Position numbers and translations under genes: made by a program | Notes under the pieces: model-generated | The model's database searches: none | What the model saw: the letters and a program-made list of their open reading frames with translations, nothing else | What the model was told of the DNA's origin: nothing | In this document: piece after piece, positions 1 through 6,450 of the stretch | Layout: each line of letters begins with the position of its first letter | How positions within the stretch are numbered: the first letter of the stretch is position 1 | Source: an uncultured beta proteobacterium | GTDB lineage: Bacteria > Pseudomonadota > Gammaproteobacteria > Burkholderiales > Burkholderiaceae | DNA length: 12,215 nt | Direction of reading: 5' to 3' | NCBI GenBank assembly: GCA_903845455.1 | Contig: CAIMXN010000184.1 | Span: 1 to 12,215, forward strand

Positions 1-715
1 CATAAGCAATAGGGACATCAAAGAAACGCATCACACCATTGGTGCCGACCATTTCTTTTTGTTCATTATCAATCTCAATTTTGCTGGCTGTGAAATACCA
101 ATCTAAATTTTGTGGGGTACAAGTGGTGTAAGTTGCTTGATCAAAAACAAAAATGTCTGAAGTTTCAATCGTCAATTTTTTGGCGATGCCATTTGCACGG
201 TTATCACGGAGTTCATAAGTAGGAGACTCCATATCGCCTTCGCGGGCATCTACTTTAAAACGAGCCTTAGGGCCTCTAAAAGAAGTGTTGCCTTTGATTA
301 ACTCTGCGTTACCAATCAAATTAGCTACATCTGTATCGGGATCATATTGAATCTCATCGGCTTTAATCACTGCGCCATTACGACGCATTTGTGCGCGACC
401 TTTTAAATGCATGTCACGCTCAACGACACCATCAATCTCATCACTCGAGGTAAAGGTAAGCGCCTTACCATCAGCAATAGGTTGGCCAACCCGTAATTGA
501 TCATCTAATTTGAGAACCGTGACCGCACCCCGATCTGGTATCAAAATAGCGTTTGCAGTATTGCTTAATGACTGTGAAGTAGGAGGTAAAGGCGCAGGTG
601 CTTGGGCAGCTCCTGGAAGTGCAAATTGCAGCAATACAACCCCCATCAAAATGCGCAGGGTTGTAGCTAAAAAAAGAGGGGCGCAAAGGCCGGCACGACG
701 GCGATAATGACTCAT
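1..715 (-). CDS. lptD: LPS-assembly protein LptD (OstA/Imp), N-terminal part, gene runs off the left edge
   Basis: LptD is the outer-membrane beta-barrel that, with the lipoprotein LptE, inserts LPS into the outer leaflet after receiving it from the periplasmic LptA bridge. Only the first 238 codons are present. Residues 1-40 form a signal peptide: arginines at 5-7, a hydrophobic stretch to about 33, then a signal peptidase I-type site near PGAAQA. From about residue 63 the sequence resembles the LptA-like jellyroll domain (GKALTFTSSDEIDG, ADEIQYDPDTDVANLIG), followed by the conserved YTTCTPQNLDWYFTA region with Cys199 and the start of the barrel segment (FFDVPIAY). The ATG at 713-715 precedes the signal peptide and has a weak GGA just upstream. 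The N-terminal cysteine that E. coli LptD carries just after its signal peptide is not seen here. Divergent from amgK, the same arrangement as I recall in Pseudomonas. Confidence 0.93.
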   Translation of the reverse strand, partial: MSHYRRRAGLCAPLFLATTLRILMGVVLLQFALPGAAQAPAPLPPTSQSLSNTANAILIPDRGAVTVLKLDDQLRVGQPIADGKALTFTSSDEIDGVVERDMHLKGRAQMRRNGAVIKADEIQYDPDTDVANLIGNAELIKGNTSFRGPKARFKVDAREGDMESPTYELRDNRANGIAKKLTIETSDIFVFDQATYTTCTPQNLDWYFTASKIEIDNEQKEMVGTNGVMRFFDVPIAY

Positions 716-732
716 AGATCCAGACCCGCACT

Positions 733-738
733 ATTATA
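733..738 (-). promoter_or_regulatory. Candidate -10 element for lptD in the divergent lptD/amgK gap
   Basis: The minus strand reads a perfect TATAAT here, 17 bases upstream of the lptD start codon, which would give a leader of only about 10 nt. No good TTGACA-like -35 is seen 16-18 bp upstream. The plus strand of the same bases reads TATTAT at 732-737, so a plus-strand -10 for amgK could overlap it; a weak ATGACT at 707-712 is the nearest -35 candidate, at a long 19-bp spacing. The assignment rests on sequence match only. Confidence 0.35.
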
Positions 739-748
739 CGAATCGACC

Positions 749-1753
749 ATGACTGACGCTCGCTTAAACACCCTCTGCAACTGGCTAAAAGGCCTTAAAC
801 CTAGATGGCAACTAGATCTTGACACTTTAGCTCCTGCTTCGGCTGATGCCAGCTTTCGCCGTTATTTTAGGATTGCGTCCAAAAACTCTGTTTTTGGGAC
901 TTTGATTGTGATGGATGCCCCTCCTCAACACGAACCTTTAGACGCCTTTATTAAGGTCGATGCAATACTCTCAGAAGCCGGTTTAAACGTACCTCAAATT
1001 CTTGAAAAAAATGTGGCGGAGGGCTTCCTATTACTCAATGATTTGGGTGATAAAACCTACCTCTCTGCGCTGCATGGAAACACTGCAGATTCTCTTTATC
1101 AAGATGCAACTCAGGCATTGATCAAAATGCAACTGGCCAGCAAGCCAGATGCTCTTCCAAATTATGATGCCGCACTCTTGCAACGTGAACTCGATTTATT
1201 TCCAGAATGGTACTTAAAAAAACATCTCCAAATGAAGTTAAGCCAGACGCAAGACGCGCAAGTCAAACAAGCCTTTGAACTCATCATTCAAAACAATCTA
1301 GCGCAAGCAAAAGTCTATGTGCACCGCGATTACCATTCACGTAATTTAATGGTTACCGAAAAAGACAATCCAGGTGTTTTGGATTTCCAAGACGCGGTCT
1401 ATGGGCCCATTACTTATGATGCTTCTTCCTTATGGCGCGATGCCTACCTTGCGTGGCCAGAAGAAAAGGTGATCGACTGGGTTATCAAGTTTTGGGAGGA
1501 AGGTCGTAAAGTTGGCTTACCAATGCCAAGCGATTTTGGTCAGTTCTATCGCGATTTTGAGTGGATGGGTCTACAGCGTCACCTCAAAGTACTTGGCATC
1601 TTTGCAAGACTTTTTCACCGCGATGGAAAAGAAGGTTATCTCAAGGATATTCCGCTAGTTCTGCAATATGCTATTGCTACCGCCAATCGTTATATTGAAT
1701 TAAAGCCTTTAGCCCGCATTCTAGAATCTACTCGCATAAATCAACATGGCTAA
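749..1753 (+). CDS. amgK: N-acetylmuramate/N-acetylglucosamine anomeric kinase AmgK-like (aminoglycoside phosphotransferase fold)
   Basis: AmgK phosphorylates MurNAc (and GlcNAc) at the anomeric carbon with ATP; the MurNAc-1-phosphate goes to MurU. This 334-residue protein has the kinase fold of the APH/choline-kinase group. Residues 31-41 (SADASFRRYFR) are the characteristic N-lobe loop of this subfamily. The catalytic loop is HRDYHSRN, with His192, Asp194 and Asn199, and LDFQDA contains the metal-binding Asp212. Length matches AmgK of Pseudomonas (about 340). An in-frame ATG at 707 would add 14 residues but would overlap the lptD start; I prefer the ATG at 749, where the family-like sequence MTDARLNTLC begins. 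Neither start has a Shine-Dalgarno. It overlaps murU by 8 nt, and that partnership is the main reason to call AmgK rather than a generic phosphotransferase. Confidence 0.85.
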   Translation: MTDARLNTLCNWLKGLKPRWQLDLDTLAPASADASFRRYFRIASKNSVFGTLIVMDAPPQHEPLDAFIKVDAILSEAGLNVPQILEKNVAEGFLLLNDLGDKTYLSALHGNTADSLYQDATQALIKMQLASKPDALPNYDAALLQRELDLFPEWYLKKHLQMKLSQTQDAQVKQAFELIIQNNLAQAKVYVHRDYHSRNLMVTEKDNPGVLDFQDAVYGPITYDASSLWRDAYLAWPEEKVIDWVIKFWEEGRKVGLPMPSDFGQFYRDFEWMGLQRHLKVLGIFARLFHRDGKEGYLKDIPLVLQYAIATANRYIELKPLARILESTRINQHG

Positions 1754-2462
1754 TCCAAACAAATTTCCATGCCTACTTCTTGCTGCTGGTAGGGGTGAAC
1801 GAATGCGGCCACTAACAGATGACTTACCTAAACCTCTACTCAAAATCAAGGACAAGTCTTTATTGCAATGGCATCTAGAAGCGTTAGCAAGCGCTGGTAT
1901 TGAACACATCATCATCAACCACGCTTGGTTAGGTCAAAAGATTGAAGATACCTTGGCTGATGGGTCGCAATTTGGAGTACAGATTAAATACTCCCCAGAG
2001 CAGACAGCGCTAGAAACAGCTGGCGGCATCCGTAAGGCGCTACCCATACTCAATCCTGACGATTACTTTCTAGTGATCAATGGTGATGTTTTTTGCCCAG
2101 GGTTTCCTATTGGACAACTGATAGAACTACTAAACACCTTACAAAACCTCCAAAATCCGCCTCTAGCCCACTTAGTGATGGTTCCCAACCCAGCCCAACA
2201 CCCCAATGGAGACTTCTATTTAAACCATTCCAAGATCAGCGAAATGGAATCACCTGGGGCTGAAAAGCTCACTTTTTCTGGCATTGGTGTTTATCACCGG
2301 GACTTATTTCATGCTCTAGAGCTTGGAGTGTCAGCTAAGCTAGCCCCCCTGCTTCGCACGGCAATGAAGGACAATAAAGTGTCTGGTGAAAAATATCTCG
2401 GGCCATGGCACGATGTAGGAACACCCCAACGTTTACAAGAGCTCAATGTGGCTTATGAATAA
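1746..2462 (+). CDS. murU: N-acetylmuramate alpha-1-phosphate uridylyltransferase MurU
   Basis: MurU joins MurNAc-1-phosphate and UTP to give UDP-MurNAc and pyrophosphate in the cytoplasm, so recycled wall sugar re-enters peptidoglycan synthesis without MurA and MurB. In Pseudomonas this bypass contributes to intrinsic fosfomycin tolerance. The 238-residue protein is a single-domain sugar-nucleotidyltransferase. The pyrophosphorylase signature is at residues 10-31 (LLLAAGRGERMRPLT, then PKPLL, with Arg19 and Lys29), and the metal-binding Asp114 lies in INGDVFC. The C-terminal GPWHDVGTPQRL is typical of short uridylyltransferases without a trimer-forming beta-helix. Its ATG lies inside the last codons of amgK (ATGGCTAA), so translation is probably coupled. 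The MupP phosphatase that feeds this route in Pseudomonas is not in the window. A mannose-1-phosphate guanylyltransferase-like activity is the main alternative, made less likely by the amgK partner. Confidence 0.87.
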   Translation: MANPNKFPCLLLAAGRGERMRPLTDDLPKPLLKIKDKSLLQWHLEALASAGIEHIIINHAWLGQKIEDTLADGSQFGVQIKYSPEQTALETAGGIRKALPILNPDDYFLVINGDVFCPGFPIGQLIELLNTLQNLQNPPLAHLVMVPNPAQHPNGDFYLNHSKISEMESPGAEKLTFSGIGVYHRDLFHALELGVSAKLAPLLRTAMKDNKVSGEKYLGPWHDVGTPQRLQELNVAYE

Positions 2463-3810
2463 AACTGATATTTACCAAAAACGCAGAGCTACATTGGCTA
2501 AACATATCCAGGCCAATACTGGTGGTGGTATTGCCATGATTGCTACCGCTCCTGAGTTATCCCGCAATCGCGATAGCGAGTTCCCCTATCGTCACGATAG
2601 TGATTTTTTCTATCTCACGGGATTTGAAGAACCGGGTGCAACACTAGTCCTTAAGGTAGATAAAACCAGTCATGAGGCACATCTTTTTTGCAGACCAAAA
2701 GATCCAGAACGTGAGATCTGGGACGGAATTCGCCTAGGACCAGAAGCCGCTCCAAAAACTTTAGGGGTCGATTTTGCTCACAGCAATATTGAGCTTGATA
2801 ACAAACTCAGCGAATTATTGGCTGACCAAGATGCCATCTATATCCGACTAGCAGAAAGTGCAGAATCAGATCGTCGCTTGCGCCACTGGATGAAACAAGT
2901 GCGCCAACAAGTACGTGCTGGAATCAATCCCCCTTCAGAATTTCATGATGTTGAAACATGGATTCATGAAATGCGCTTGTTTAAAGATCTTCATGAGATT
3001 GACATCATGCGTCGTGCTGCTGCCATCTCTGCTCGTGCCCATGTTCGCGCGATGCAACTCTGCAAACCCGGCGTGCGCGAATACCAATTGGAAGCCGAGC
3101 TACTGCACGAATTCCGCAATAGTGGCTCACAAAGCGTTGCCTACAACAGCATTGTTGCTGGTGGTGCCAACTCTTGCATCTTGCACTATCGTGCTGGATC
3201 GACTGAGTTGCGTAGTGGCGATTTGTGCCTAATCGATGCTGGGTGCGAACTAGATGGCTATGCATCTGATATCACTCGCACCTTTCCAGTCAATGGCAAA
3301 TTCAGTGGACCACAACGTACCCTCTATGACATTACCTTAGCAGCTCAAGAAGCTGCCATTGCGATGACTAAGCCGGGCAATACTTTTATGCAACCGCACG
3401 AAGCAGCACTCAAGGTCCTGACACAAGGTCTGCTTGATGAAAAAATACTCAAGCTTTCAGAATTGGGTTCTCTAGACAATGCTATTGAGACTGCTGCCTA
3501 TCGCCGTTTTTATATGCATCGGACTTCCCACTGGCTTGGTATGGATGTTCATGATGTTGGCTCATGCCGAGAGCAATCAAAAAATAATGCGTCATCTGAA
3601 AAACCCTGGCGCGCTCTAAAGTCTGGGATGGTGATTACTGTTGAGCCTGGCCTATACGTTCGCCCAGCAGAAGATATTGATGAGCAGTTTTGGAATATCG
3701 GCATTCGGATTGAAGATGATGCGGTTATCAATGACTCTGGCTGTGAGTTGATTTCTCGCGGTGTACCGGTGAAAGCTGATGAAATTGAAGCTTTGATGCA
3801 GCATCAATAA
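2455..3810 (+). CDS. pepP: Xaa-Pro aminopeptidase (aminopeptidase P, M24B)
   Basis: PepP removes an N-terminal residue that precedes proline, using a two-manganese centre in a pita-bread fold. The 451-residue protein has an N-terminal AMP_N domain (to about residue 170, with DSDFFYLTGFEEPGA) and a C-terminal catalytic domain. The five metal ligands can be placed by pattern: Asp261 (LIDAGCE), Asp272 (YASDITRTF), His359 (TSHWLGMD), Glu397 (VEPGLY) and Glu420 (IRIEDD). His355 and His366 flank the active site. An ATG at 2446 would add three residues; the ATG at 2455 overlaps the murU stop as ATGAATAA, the same 8-nt overlap seen between amgK and murU, so I take that start. PepP followed by ubiH is also the order in E. 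coli. Confidence 0.93.
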   Translation: MNKTDIYQKRRATLAKHIQANTGGGIAMIATAPELSRNRDSEFPYRHDSDFFYLTGFEEPGATLVLKVDKTSHEAHLFCRPKDPEREIWDGIRLGPEAAPKTLGVDFAHSNIELDNKLSELLADQDAIYIRLAESAESDRRLRHWMKQVRQQVRAGINPPSEFHDVETWIHEMRLFKDLHEIDIMRRAAAISARAHVRAMQLCKPGVREYQLEAELLHEFRNSGSQSVAYNSIVAGGANSCILHYRAGSTELRSGDLCLIDAGCELDGYASDITRTFPVNGKFSGPQRTLYDITLAAQEAAIAMTKPGNTFMQPHEAALKVLTQGLLDEKILKLSELGSLDNAIETAAYRRFYMHRTSHWLGMDVHDVGSCREQSKNNASSEKPWRALKSGMVITVEPGLYVRPAEDIDEQFWNIGIRIEDDAVINDSGCELISRGVPVKADEIEALMQHQ

Positions 3811-3820
3811 CGTATCCACA

Positions 3821-4990
3821 ATGAGCATAAGTAATTGCGACATATTGATTCAAGGTGGCGGTCCTGTTGGACTAGCCTGCGCTACATGGTGTCTACAAAA
3901 GTATCCTGAAGCGAAACTCGTATTAGTGGATCGTAACCCTATCGATGATGCTGATCTAGCTTTGGCTGACAGTAGAGGTATTGCACTCTCACACGGTAGC
4001 AAACTACTACTTGACACCATTAATGCTTGGCCCAAAGAGTGCGCTGATATACATCGCGTACATGTATCTCAAGCAGGTCGATTTGGGCGAGCTTTAATGA
4101 ATCGAGAAGAATTGGGTCAAGACGCCCTAGGCCACATTATTCGCTATCGTGATATTCATCTAGCATTACGCCAAGCTTTACGAGCGATCCAGAGTGAAAT
4201 CAAGCCAACTGCATCCCATTTTGCATGGCTACATATTAATAAGGATACTGAGCACTTAAACATCCAAGCAAAATGCGTTGTTCACGCAGAAGGCGGCTTA
4301 TTCCAAAAGCAAGACTGGGTTGAGTCTGGTCGCGATTATGATCAATCAGCCTTAGTTGGACTGGTAGAAGTAGAAAACGCAGCAGCCCATCAAGCATGGG
4401 AACGTTTTACCTCTGAAGGTCCGCTTGCTATTCTGCCAAGTCACTATGGCAACAATATCTTGAACTTAGTTTGGTGCGGCTCCCCTGAGTCTTCGCAAGA
4501 GCGCCTAAACTTCAGTGATGCTGATTTCTTAGTTGCGCTACAAAATGCGTTTGGATCTCGTGTTGGTCGATTCTTAAAAATTCAGGATCGTCGTCTTTAT
4601 GCGCTCGGACTTAATTACCGCAAAGAAATCACCAGAGGAAATGAAGTGTGGATAGGTAATGCTGCCCAAACACTGCACCCCGTTGCTGGCCAAGGACTCA
4701 ATCTTGGTTTGAGGGATGCCTTTCTTTTGGCGGAAACACTGGTGGAGATCTTCTCAAACCTCGAAGAAGAGCAAACACCCCCTCACATTGAGAATGCCCT
4801 AGCAAAATACGCCAAAAGCCGTAAAGCTGATCGAGCGACTACCATTGGCTTAACCGACTTTATGGCCAGAGTGTTTACTTCAAATCTGCTTCCCATCGTC
4901 ATCGGTCGAGGATTAGCTCTATCGGCTCTTCAATGGCTTCCTCCAGTCAAAACAGCCTTAGCTCGCCAAATGATGTTTGGGCGCCGCTAA
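3821..4990 (+). CDS. ubiH: UbiH-family FAD-dependent monooxygenase (ubiquinone biosynthesis hydroxylase)
   Basis: Members of this family hydroxylate the aromatic ring of ubiquinone precursors with FAD, NAD(P)H-derived electrons and O2, working with the soluble or membrane-near Ubi complex. The 389-residue protein has the FAD Rossmann motif at residues 8-18 (ILIQGGGPVGL), an Arg-containing RGIALSHGS segment, and the second flavin motif from about residue 279 (GNAAQTLHPVAGQG, then LNLGLRDA), which is the UbiH/COQ6 signature. The Asn in GNAA, rather than Asp, resembles E. coli UbiH, as do length (about 392) and position after pepP. UbiH, UbiI, UbiF and UbiM paralogues share these motifs and some betaproteobacterial enzymes hydroxylate more than one position, so the exact carbon is uncertain. 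It starts 10 bp after the pepP stop, with no recognisable Shine-Dalgarno. Confidence 0.83.
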   Translation: MSISNCDILIQGGGPVGLACATWCLQKYPEAKLVLVDRNPIDDADLALADSRGIALSHGSKLLLDTINAWPKECADIHRVHVSQAGRFGRALMNREELGQDALGHIIRYRDIHLALRQALRAIQSEIKPTASHFAWLHINKDTEHLNIQAKCVVHAEGGLFQKQDWVESGRDYDQSALVGLVEVENAAAHQAWERFTSEGPLAILPSHYGNNILNLVWCGSPESSQERLNFSDADFLVALQNAFGSRVGRFLKIQDRRLYALGLNYRKEITRGNEVWIGNAAQTLHPVAGQGLNLGLRDAFLLAETLVEIFSNLEEEQTPPHIENALAKYAKSRKADRATTIGLTDFMARVFTSNLLPIVIGRGLALSALQWLPPVKTALARQMMFGRR

Positions 4991-5032
4991 GGCTCTTAAA
5001 TCAAAGCGCTTAGGTTCTCATTTAAAACGATT

Positions 5033-5057
5033 AATCTGCCTATTTTTTAGGCAGATT
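5033..5057 (+). terminator. Perfect 10-bp inverted repeat between ubiH and dusB (possible terminator or operator)
   Basis: AATCTGCCTA at 5033-5042 and TAGGCAGATT at 5048-5057 are exact reverse complements around a TTTTT loop. The position, 43 bases after the ubiH stop, suits a terminator for the amgK-ubiH run. However, the right arm is followed by TACCTTG rather than a long T-tract, so it is not a standard intrinsic terminator. The same bases match a Fis site, listed separately, so an operator role is an equal or better reading. Confidence 0.4.
5038..5052 (+). promoter_or_regulatory. Candidate Fis binding site upstream of dusB-fis
   Basis: The 15 bases GCCTATTTTTTAGGC fit the Fis core pattern as I know it for E. 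coli: G at -7 and C at +7, pyrimidine-purine steps at -4/-3 (TA) and +3/+4 (TA), and an A/T-only five-base centre (TTTTT). The site is symmetrical and lies just upstream of the candidate dusB-fis promoter, its centre about 45 bp before the inferred transcription start. Fis autorepresses dusB-fis in E. coli, so autoregulation is a natural inference. Not tested, and Fis sites are degenerate, so chance matches occur. Confidence 0.45.
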
Positions 5058-5083
5058 TACCTTGATTTGTGCTAAAGTATCAT
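5056..5083 (+). promoter_or_regulatory. Candidate sigma70-type promoter for dusB-fis
   Basis: TTTACC at 5056-5061 (4 of 6 to TTGACA) and TATCAT at 5078-5083 (5 of 6 to TATAAT) are separated by 16 bp. Transcription would begin near 5090, about 40 nt before the dusB ATG. The -35 overlaps the right arm of the inverted repeat, so a protein bound there could block polymerase. Prediction by eye only. Confidence 0.4.
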
Positions 5084-5130
5084 GCTTTCCACCCCATCCA
5101 GAGATTCTCTCGAACCCAGCCCTGTTGCAG

Positions 5131-6147
5131 ATGAAGATTGGTCCTCACCTCCTCGCAAATCGTCTTTTTGTCGCCCCTATGGCTGGGGTAACAGACCGTC
5201 CATTTCGGCAGCTCTGCAAACGATTGGGTGCTGGATATGCAGTATCAGAAATGATTGCTTCCAACGCCCTACTTTGGAAAAGTGAAAAAACTCAACGCCG
5301 TGCCAATCATCAAGGTGAGTTCAAGCCAATCGCAGTACAAATTGCTGGAGCAGATCCCGCCATGATGGCAGCAGCAGCAAAACTTAACGTGGATCACGGC
5401 GCACAAATTATTGATATCAACATGGGCTGCCCAGCCAAGAAAGTCTGCAATGTGGCAGCGGGCTCAGCACTGATGCGTGACGAACCTTTGGTAAAACAAA
5501 TATTAGAAGCAGTAGTTCAGGCTGTTGGAGTTGGTCCTGATGCAGTACCGGTCACCTTAAAAATTCGGACAGGTTGGGATCGTACCAATAAAAATGCTAT
5601 TACTATTGCCAGGCTTGCTGAACAATCAGGGATCTCGATGTTGACGGTTCATGGTCGCACGAAAGCAGATCTGTATCACGGCGAAGCTGAATACGAAACT
5701 ATTACTACTGTCAAAAATTGTGTGGGTATTCCGGTGGTTGCTAATGGCGACATCACCACACCAGAAAAGGCGGAGTTTGTCTTACAAACTACTGGCGCTG
5801 ATGCCATCATGATTGGCCGTGCCGCTCAAGGTCGCCCCTGGATTTTTCGGGAGATCAATCACTTTCTTGAGACTGGAGAAAAACTGCCTACGCCAGAGAT
5901 TCAAGAAATTCAAAGCATCATGAATGAGCACTTGCTTGATCACTACGTTTTCTATGGCGAATATGTTGGTCTACGCACTGCGCGTAAGCATATTGGTTGG
6001 TATTGCAAGGGCTTACGTGACTCACATGCCTTTCGCCAACGAATGAATACCGCAGATGACTGCAAAACTCAATTACAAATGGTCAATGATTTTTTTGATG
6101 AGATGAAATCGCATTCTGATCGTTTATTATTTTTAGAAGCAGCTTAA
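5131..6147 (+). CDS. dusB: tRNA-dihydrouridine synthase DusB
   Basis: DusB is an FMN enzyme that reduces specific uridines of tRNA to dihydrouridine using NADPH. The 338-residue protein shows an N-terminal TIM barrel: APMAGVTDRPFR (residues 15-26) binds FMN, INMGCPAKKV carries the catalytic Cys100 (C100 in E. coli numbering too), followed by KIRTGW, LTVHGRT, VANGDI and IGRAAQGRPWIF, then the helical tRNA-binding domain. I chose the ATG at 5131 because MKIGPHLLANRL matches the family start (E. coli begins MRIGQYQLRNRL). An in-frame TTG at 5062 would add 23 residues unlike the family and lies within the promoter region. No Shine-Dalgarno is visible. It is followed 17 bp later by fis, the order known from enterobacteria, where dusB is the first gene of the fis operon. 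Confidence 0.95.
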   Translation: MKIGPHLLANRLFVAPMAGVTDRPFRQLCKRLGAGYAVSEMIASNALLWKSEKTQRRANHQGEFKPIAVQIAGADPAMMAAAAKLNVDHGAQIIDINMGCPAKKVCNVAAGSALMRDEPLVKQILEAVVQAVGVGPDAVPVTLKIRTGWDRTNKNAITIARLAEQSGISMLTVHGRTKADLYHGEAEYETITTVKNCVGIPVVANGDITTPEKAEFVLQTTGADAIMIGRAAQGRPWIFREINHFLETGEKLPTPEIQEIQSIMNEHLLDHYVFYGEYVGLRTARKHIGWYCKGLRDSHAFRQRMNTADDCKTQLQMVNDFFDEMKSHSDRLLFLEAA

Positions 6148-6164
6148 ATTTTAGTACTAGACAT

Positions 6165-6416
6165 ATGCCCATGAGTAATAAACACCCCATCACTGAATGC
6201 ATTGAAACGCAGCTACAGGGTTACCTTGATGACCTCAAAGGAACGCCCCCATCAGATATCTATCAAATGGTATTAGGGGTTGTCGAAAAACCGATGTTGG
6301 AATTAGTCATGCAACATGCTAAGCAGAACCAATCTTTAGCTGCGCAATACCTCGGCATTAATCGCAACACTTTGCATAAAAAACTCGTTGAGCATCAGCT
6401 CATCAAGTCAAGCTAA
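6165..6416 (+). CDS. fis: Fis family nucleoid-associated DNA-binding protein
   Basis: Fis is a dimeric protein that bends DNA, shapes the nucleoid and modulates many promoters, including those of stable RNA genes. The 83-residue product aligns with the core of E. coli Fis: two dimer helices (about 12-50, with [20 protein letters not shown]) and a C-terminal helix-turn-helix (about 54-75, [19 protein letters not shown]). The Asn-Arg...Thr...Lys DNA contacts of GINRxTLxKKL are kept. It lacks the roughly 24 N-terminal residues that form the mobile beta-hairpin arms in E. coli Fis (98 aa). A second ATG at 6171 (MSNKHP) is an equally possible start. It lies between dusB and purH and is probably transcribed with both. 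Confidence 0.92.
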   Translation: MPMSNKHPITECIETQLQGYLDDLKGTPPSDIYQMVLGVVEKPMLELVMQHAKQNQSLAAQYLGINRNTLHKKLVEHQLIKSS

Positions 6417-6450
6417 ACATTCACCATATTCCTTCATCTATCTATCTCAT

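Noticed and set aside
707..748. In-frame 14-residue extension of amgK from the ATG at 707
   Set aside because: It would overlap the lptD start codon, and the added residues look unrelated to the family; the ATG at 749 fits better.
5062..5130. In-frame TTG start adding 23 residues to DusB
   Set aside because: The extension lies in the promoter region and the family begins at MxIG, which matches the ATG at 5131.
5082..5285. A 67-codon ORF overlapping the dusB start, as a possible leader peptide
   Set aside because: Most of it is a frame shadow of dusB, its ATG overlaps the candidate -10, and its composition is not protein-like.
6436..6447. (ATCT)3 before purH as a phase-variable repeat
   Set aside because: Three copies are too few for frequent slippage, and purH is a housekeeping gene not expected to phase-vary.
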